From assembly GCA_030065175.1 (NCBI GenBank), contig JASJDH010000011.1:1-36362 (forward strand): a DNA stretch of 36,362 nucleotides, in the 5' to 3' direction. Under the pieces are notes generated by a model. The model saw only the letters and a list, made by a program, of their open reading frames with translations, was not told the origin of the DNA and did no database searches. Below are positions 32,036 through 36,362 of the stretch, piece after piece; the first letter of the stretch is position 1; each line of letters opens with the position of its first letter. A program made the position numbers and the translations under genes. The DNA is from Leptolyngbyaceae cyanobacterium MO_188.B28. GTDB taxonomy: Bacteria; Cyanobacteriota; Cyanobacteriia; Phormidesmidales; Phormidesmidaceae.

Positions 32036-32739
32036 GTGCTAGGCAACTCTAGGCAGTAGCCAGCCCCGTACACCGTCTTAATGTATTTGGGGTGGCGAGG
32101 ATCGGGCTCTAATTTGGTGCGTAGATGCCTGACATGGACTCGAATGGTTTCGATATCGTCATTGGGATCGTAGCCCCAAACCTCTTTAAGAATTTCACTG
32201 GGCGACACAGTCTGACCATGACGTTGCAAGAGACAGTGTAGAAGTTCAAACTCTAAGTGAGTAAGCTTAACGGTCTCACCAAACCAAACCGCTTCAAATC
32301 GCTCGGGTATTAATGTCAGAGGCCCGTAGTTCAGAATTTCGCTATGCTTCGCCGCCTGAGGAATGCGATCGGTGCGCCGCAGCAGGGCCCGAACTCGGGC
32401 CAGCATTTCTTCCAATTCAAACGGCTTGGTTAGATAGTCATCGGCTCCTGCATTGAACCCGTCTACTTTGTCTTGAGTCTGTCCCAACGCCGTTAGCATC
32501 AGAACCGGGATATCTGATGTGCGATCGTCTCTTCGCAGTCTCTGACATACAGTCAAACCATCGACTTGGGGAAGCATTAAATCGAGCATGATTAAATCAG
32601 GAAGCAGTTGCACCGCTAGAGCTTGGCCCTTGATGCCATCAGCCGCCTGACTGACATCATACCCAGCCATTTCCAGGTTGACTGCAACGAGTTCTGAAAT
32701 TGCAGGGTCATCATCGATGACAAGTATACGAGGCATCAT
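32017..32739 (-). CDS. rpaA: response regulator RpaA (circadian output, OmpR type)
   Basis: A 240-residue OmpR-family regulator. Receiver domain: acidic DDD at 9-11, phospho-acceptor Asp53 in [11 protein letters not shown], and Lys in [10 protein letters not shown]. The stretches [20 protein letters not shown] and [17 protein letters not shown], and the winged-helix [20 protein letters not shown], match RpaA rather than RpaB as I recall them. RpaA is phosphorylated by SasA and dephosphorylated by CikA under clock control and activates dusk genes. Initiation is at either of two consecutive ATGs (32739 or 32736). The last codons and stop lie in a 16-bp-period tandem duplication. The leader is rich in inverted repeats. 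Confidence 0.92.
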   Translation of the reverse strand: MMPRILVIDDDPAISELVAVNLEMAGYDVSQAADGIKGQALAVQLLPDLIMLDLMLPQVDGLTVCQRLRRDDRTSDIPVLMLTALGQTQDKVDGFNAGADDYLTKPFELEEMLARVRALLRRTDRIPQAAKHSEILNYGPLTLIPERFEAVWFGETVKLTHLEFELLHCLLQRHGQTVSPSEILKEVWGYDPNDDIETIRVHVRHLRTKLEPDPRHPKYIKTVYGAGYCLELPSTEQIST

Positions 32740-33335
32740 TAAAGAGGAGAATATGACTTTGGGATAGGTTGGGGACTTGAGCTAGATTTCAATCGAAATC
32801 TATATGACAAGGTATTTAGGAATTAGAAGATTCCTAAATGAATTATAAACTTTAACTTCGAATAATCATCCTTGATTAATTCCCAGGATATACAGCTTAA
32901 AGTTTACTTTACACTTATCTGTTCCAGAGCGGGAGGAAAGCCAGGGATACGCCCATGATGTATTCGGGGCAGGATCGAGATTCAGTAGTTAGGGCTGTGA
33001 GCGTCAGCAGGCGATTCATGGATGCTGATCGGCTTGGAGGGGCATCGGAGTTGAGCGCTAGGGGTATGCATAGCGACCCTTGCTAGCGCTTGTATTTTTA
33101 CTCAGAGGGAGATCCCTGGATTTCAATTCTTTTAATTCAACGCCTGTCTTCTACAACACGTGCTTGATGTACGACACGTGTTTGATGAATCCAAAGTGTA
33201 GGGCTCAGCAAATACAGCGCCACAAAGAACATTTTCGGAAGGATTGGACAGCGCACGAGCTAAAAACCTTTCGCTGGCTTAATCCCCACTAGGGTTAGGA
33301 CTGCTTAGGCAAAGGCCTAAACCATTGAATTTAAA
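32740..33335. other. 596-bp gene-free region upstream of rpaA
   Basis: Close to rpaA there are three inverted repeats: TAGATTTC/GAAATCTA (32783-32802), TTTAGGAAT/ATTCCTAAA (32815-32838) and the spaced pair TAAACTTTAA/TTAAAGTTTA (32846-32855, 32897-32906). A 70-codon frame at 33080-33292 looks spurious. A hairpin TTAGGC/GCCTAA (33305-33320) follows the tRNA on the minus strand. No other gene is seen. Confidence 0.6.
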
Positions 33336-33407
33336 CTCCCCAGGTAGGATTCGAACCTACGACCAATCGGTTAACAGCCGACCGCTCTACCGCTGAGCTA
33401 CTGAGGA
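33336..33407 (-). tRNA. trnN: tRNA-Asn (anticodon GTT)
   Basis: A 72-nt cloverleaf on the minus strand. The acceptor TCCTCAG pairs with CTGGGGA (one G-T pair) and the discriminator is G. The D arm is GCTCAGCGGTAGAGC; the anticodon loop CTGTTAA gives GTT; the T arm is GTAGGTTCGAATCCTAC. CCA is not encoded. A TAGTAT box lies about 12-20 nt upstream of the 5' end. Confidence 0.97.
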
Positions 33408-33495
33408 TTGCGTATTTCATACTATCGAGAGAATGAACCTTTTGGCAAGTGTTTGTCCAAAAGTTTTTGCGCTCTCGTCGTTAAGATGAACTTTT

Positions 33496-34047
33496 TTATT
33501 GCTTCAGTCCTAATCGTAACTTGGCTAAGCGCTCTTGGGCTAGGGGATCTAGTGAGTGAGCCAGAAACCGATTAGGTGAGCGTTTAGAGGGGGTTTGCCG
33601 TCGCTTAATCCGCTGGGTGGAACCCTCTACATCTGCCGCGAGTTGTTGGGCAGACATCCATTCAGCTCCATATCCCACGACCGTCAGTTGCTGAGCCCGG
33701 TCGGAGGTGGCTACAATCAAGCGCTGCTCAAACTTTCTTAGGTCAGAACGAAACTGGGCGCAGGCTTTCTCAATGTAGGAATCTGCGGTTTGGCCGAAAT
33801 GGGTGTAGTAGATGGCTAAATTTTGAGTAATGTTCTCCTGGGCTCCAGGCGTGTGTTGATTGTAGGCGTCAAAAACCAATCGACTGTCAAATCCTTTGAA
33901 GGCGCTATAATTAGCCAGGATTTCAACCAGTCGGGCGCGGGCGGTTTCCAACCCATCAAAGTCGCGGGCGTCCCTTAGGGAAGGCCAAGCGCCGATAATG
34001 TTATAGCCATCTATGAGTAAAAGTGCTTGGCAAGCTGAACTAGCCAT
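33496..34047 (-). CDS. NYN-domain ribonuclease (YacP/Rae1-like)
   Basis: A 183-residue protein of the NYN (PIN-like) family. ALLLIDGYNIIGAWPSL carries Asp13 and Asn16. SRLVFDAYNQHTPGAQEN and ADSYIEKACAQFR follow, and LIVATSDRAQQ carries the late conserved Asp; these acidic residues bind metal in PIN-like nucleases. The tail (about 147-183) is basic and may contact RNA. Its Bacillus relative Rae1 cleaves mRNA on the ribosome. It lies between tRNA-Asn and an ECF-type ATPase on the same strand, with clear spacers on each side. The substrate is unknown. Confidence 0.88.
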   Translation of the reverse strand: MASSACQALLLIDGYNIIGAWPSLRDARDFDGLETARARLVEILANYSAFKGFDSRLVFDAYNQHTPGAQENITQNLAIYYTHFGQTADSYIEKACAQFRSDLRKFEQRLIVATSDRAQQLTVVGYGAEWMSAQQLAADVEGSTQRIKRRQTPSKRSPNRFLAHSLDPLAQERLAKLRLGLKQ

Positions 34048-34160
34048 GATCTTAAGTGGGCGCTTGTGGATAGGGAGAAAATAAACTTAGCATAATTAAA
34101 TCTTATTTTATTTTCTCCCTTTGTTGGCTAGCTTACTGCCGGATTTTGCCAGATCACGGG

Positions 34161-34814
34161 TTACTTGACCGCTAACAAGTTACGCTTCAAGCGTTGGGGG
34201 TCGCCTTGGTCGGCGACTTGTCCCTGCTCTAAAAGAAAGGCGCGATCGCAATAGTCCAATTCGATTAACCGATGAGTCACCCATAGGGCGGTTAATCCTC
34301 TGCTTTTGACCAGGTGTTGCACGTGGGCGACCAGTTCTAGTTGACTATCCAGGTCAAGGAGAGCGGTGGGTTCATCTAATAACAGAACGTCACAGTGGCG
34401 GGCGATCGCCCCTGCGATCGCCACTCGCTGCTTTTGTCCGCCGCTAAGGGCGTAAATAGGGCGTCGTTGTAGATGGGCTAAATTCACCGCTGTGAGGGCC
34501 TCTTCAACCCGCTGCCCCACCTCTTTAAAAGAGAGCTTTTCCGCCGCCAATCCGAAAGCCACATCCGCCCCAACCGTCGGCATAACCAATTGGTGGTCAG
34601 GATTTTGAAACACAAAGCCTACCGGATTTTGTATCTCAATCACCCCCGTTTGAGGCTGGAGTAATTTGGCTAACAAACGCAGGAGGGTTGATTTGCCGCT
34701 ACCGTTTGTTCCTAGCAGCATGCAAAATTCCCCGGGTTGTACGGCGAGGGAGCAGTCGCGTAATACCGCTTCCCCACTGGGCCAACTGAAGCAGAGGTTT
34801 TGGACTTTAATCAC
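34161..34814 (-). CDS. ECF-type ABC transporter ATPase (CbiO/EcfA/BioM-like)
   Basis: A 217-residue ATPase: Walker A GTNGSGKST (35-43), Q-loop FVFQNPDHQLVMPTV (68-82, the QNPDHQ form typical of ECF ATPases), signature LSGGQ (123-127), Walker B VLLLDEPTA and switch His in WVTHRLIEL (about 181). It is at the short end for the family, with no C-terminal extension. The start is GTG at 34814, 7 bp after UPF0367, so the two are co-transcribed. A T component (11986-12957) and BioY (21434-22036) lie elsewhere in the window. It may be the ATPase of that biotin importer, but cobalt or another vitamin is possible. Confidence 0.92.
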   Translation of the reverse strand: MIKVQNLCFSWPSGEAVLRDCSLAVQPGEFCMLLGTNGSGKSTLLRLLAKLLQPQTGVIEIQNPVGFVFQNPDHQLVMPTVGADVAFGLAAEKLSFKEVGQRVEEALTAVNLAHLQRRPIYALSGGQKQRVAIAGAIARHCDVLLLDEPTALLDLDSQLELVAHVQHLVKSRGLTALWVTHRLIELDYCDRAFLLEQGQVADQGDPQRLKRNLLAVK

Positions 34815-34821
34815 AGAGAGG

Positions 34822-35094
34822 CTACTCCGCTGTCATTGAAAAGAACCCAGGCGGCCTACCTGACGCGGTAGCGGTGCTGGACTTCTCAAAGATTTGTACA
34901 GCCGCAAGCTCGCTCACCATTGCGGTCACTTTTTTACCCGGCTGCTGATCGCAGGTCAGCTCCAAAAGGACTGGGGAGCCGGTTCGCATCGCTTCCACAG
35001 CGGATCGATAAGCAGCCTCAGCATCTTCACTGGTTTTCTTCTGGATCGAGAGAGGCAGGGCGGTGTATTTCAAAGTCAATTCAATCGTAAACAT
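34822..35094 (-). CDS. UPF0367 family protein
   Basis: A 90-residue protein matching the cyanobacterial UPF0367 family: FTIELTLKYTALPLSIQKKT at the start, AYRSAVEAMRTGSPVLLELTC, a lysine pair before VTAMVSELAAVQIFEK, and the conserved tail TASGRPPGFF. No catalytic motif or membrane span is seen. It starts the minus-strand unit with the ECF ATPase 7 bp downstream and is divergent from psbD. Function unknown. Confidence 0.88.
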   Translation of the reverse strand: MFTIELTLKYTALPLSIQKKTSEDAEAAYRSAVEAMRTGSPVLLELTCDQQPGKKVTAMVSELAAVQIFEKSSTATASGRPPGFFSMTAE

Positions 35095-35385
35095 AGGATC
35101 ACCGGGGCTGTCATCAACCTAACAATGTATTCTCTGCCTATTCTAGGAGCAAAAATCAGGAGCCTTCGATTTACAGTCGGTTTGTCAGAGATTTGGCGGC
35201 GCCATCTAGCCTTTCCGGAAACTATCCGTATAATGATTGCTAAGAGTTAAGAAAAGTAAACACTCCTCATAATATTTTGGGATAACTTATTGCTGCTTAA
35301 AAGCCGCCTAGAATTAAGGAATTCCTATGAGGTTGGGCCTTATCTCTATCTAAAGTACGTACCGCTCTTTTGGGAGTAATGCACT
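35095..35385. other. divergent promoter region between UPF0367 and psbD
   Basis: This 291-bp region should hold the psbD and UPF0367 promoters. A perfect 10-bp palindrome AGGAATTCCT lies at 35317-35326, about 60 bp before the psbD ATG. The psbD ribosome site is GGGAG (about 35372-35376). Confidence 0.5.
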
Positions 35386-36362
35386 ATGACCATAGCAATG
35401 GGGGGCGCGCCAGCCGAAAGAGGATGGTTTGACGTCCTCGACGACTGGCTTAAGCGCGACAGATTTGTGTTTGTGGGATGGTCTGGAATTCTTCTGTTTC
35501 CTTGCGCTTACCTAGCGCTAGGGGGATGGTTGACCGGAACCACCTTTGTGACGTCCTGGTACACCCACGGGTTAGCCAGTTCTTACTTAGAAGGCTGCAA
35601 CTTTTTGACGGTGGCCGTCTCCAGTCCAGCGGACAGCATGGGCCACTCCCTGCTTCTGTTGTGGGGACCTGAGGCGCAGGGCGACTTTGTTCGCTGGTGT
35701 CAAATCGGCGGCTTGTGGAGCTTCACCGCTCTGCATGGCGCTTTTGGACTGATCGGCTTCATGCTGCGTCAGTTTGAGATTGCACGGTTGGTGGGACTAC
35801 GTCCTTACAACGCGATTGCGTTTTCCGCGCCGATCGCCGTGTTTGTCTCCGTTTTCTTAATGTATCCATTGGGACAATCGAGCTGGTTCTTCGCACCCAG
35901 CTTCGGCGTCGCTGCGATTTTCCGATTCATCTTGTTCCTGCAAGGGTTCCATAACTGGACCTTGAATCCATTCCACATGATGGGAGTAGCCGGAGTGCTC
36001 GGCGGCGCTTTATTGTGTGCGATTCATGGGGCGACGGTGGAGAACACCTTGTTCCAGGATGGCGACAAAGCGAATACGTTCCGTGCGTTTAATCCGACCC
36101 AGTCGGAAGAGACCTACTCGATGGTGACAGCGAACCGATTCTGGTCTCAGATTTTCGGCATTGCGTTTTCCAATAAGCGCTGGCTGCACTTCTTCATGCT
36201 GTTTGTGCCGGTAACCGGACTGTGGATGGCGTCTGTGGGCATCGTGGGTTTAGCGTTGAACCTGCGGGCCTATGACTTCGTCAGCCAGGAAACCCGAGCA
36301 GCGGAAGACCCTGAATTTGAAACGTTCTACACCAAGAACATCCTATTGAATGAAGGTCTGCG
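35386..36362 (+). CDS. psbD: photosystem II D2 protein (3' end outside window)
   Basis: The first 325 codons of D2, a reaction-centre subunit that binds P680 chlorophyll, pheophytin, the quinone QA and non-haem iron. The sequence [20 protein letters not shown] opens the protein; [33 protein letters not shown] (redox Tyr D region), [20 protein letters not shown] (P680 chlorophyll ligand) and [20 protein letters not shown] (QA and iron region) are standard. Compared with the usual 352 residues about 27 are missing at the window edge. psbC normally overlaps the end and would follow. Nothing marks it as a divergent paralogue. Confidence 0.99.
   Translation, partial: MTIAMGGAPAERGWFDVLDDWLKRDRFVFVGWSGILLFPCAYLALGGWLTGTTFVTSWYTHGLASSYLEGCNFLTVAVSSPADSMGHSLLLLWGPEAQGDFVRWCQIGGLWSFTALHGAFGLIGFMLRQFEIARLVGLRPYNAIAFSAPIAVFVSVFLMYPLGQSSWFFAPSFGVAAIFRFILFLQGFHNWTLNPFHMMGVAGVLGGALLCAIHGATVENTLFQDGDKANTFRAFNPTQSEETYSMVTANRFWSQIFGIAFSNKRWLHFFMLFVPVTGLWMASVGIVGLALNLRAYDFVSQETRAAEDPEFETFYTKNILLNEGL

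Noticed and set aside
33080-33292. 70-codon plus-strand frame upstream of rpaA
   Set aside because: Cys/Asn/Arg-rich composition with no family likeness, no ribosome site and an imperfect internal DNA repeat (ACACGTG.TTGATG twice). It looks like chance.

Overview
The window is chromosomal DNA of a cyanobacterium. The evidence is the start of psbD (photosystem II D2), chlP, the clock-output regulator rpaA, the nitrogen-signalling pair pipX-pipY, sipA, and several families found mainly in cyanobacteria (DUF3119, DUF3086, UPF0367). The HIP1 octamer GCGATCGC, abundant in many cyanobacterial genomes, occurs roughly once per 1.6 kb. Base composition is near 50% GC. I cannot assign a genus. I saw no phage genes, insertion sequences or CRISPR arrays, so this is core genome with modest accessory content.

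Layout. 1-2981 (minus): a small membrane protein, then two M16 peptidases, one with and one without the zinc motif. 3358-6682 (plus): MlaE-type lipid permease, DUF3119, DUF3086 and PlsY. 6722-10219 (minus): pipX-pipY, a 944-bp spacer, sepF and proC. 10493-18234 (minus): typA, DUF58, a DnaJ-domain gene, der, ecfT and a chorismate-binding synthase; the last three are tightly packed or overlapping. 18706-20560 (minus): cobalamin riboswitch, cbiX, sipA. 20629-27776 (plus): voltage-gated potassium channel with a zinc ribbon, bioY, lspA, a lipoprotein, a Ser/Thr kinase and an FHA-domain penicillin-binding protein. 27786-30376 (minus): FecR-domain protein and a NurA nuclease. 30678-31901 (plus): chlP, which converges on rpaA (minus) across a strong shared terminator. 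33336-35094 (minus): tRNA-Asn, a NYN ribonuclease, an ECF-type ATPase and UPF0367. 35386-end (plus): psbD, cut by the window end.

Connections. The window holds one candidate for each part of an ECF biotin transporter (T component, BioY, ATPase), but at three separate places. The kinase next to a penicillin-binding protein carrying a phosphothreonine-reading FHA domain suggests phospho-control of peptidoglycan synthesis. MlaE, DUF3119, DUF3086 and PlsY look like a lipid-supply neighbourhood.

The least explained signal is a dispersed intergenic element of 82 bp. Two gap-free copies (19041-19122 minus, 25181-25262 plus) are about 84% identical. A diverged, expanded relative lies at 5871-5961. 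All three sit downstream of a gene's stop codon in the same orientation as that gene. Several spacers also carry exact two-copy tandem duplications of 14-17 bp.
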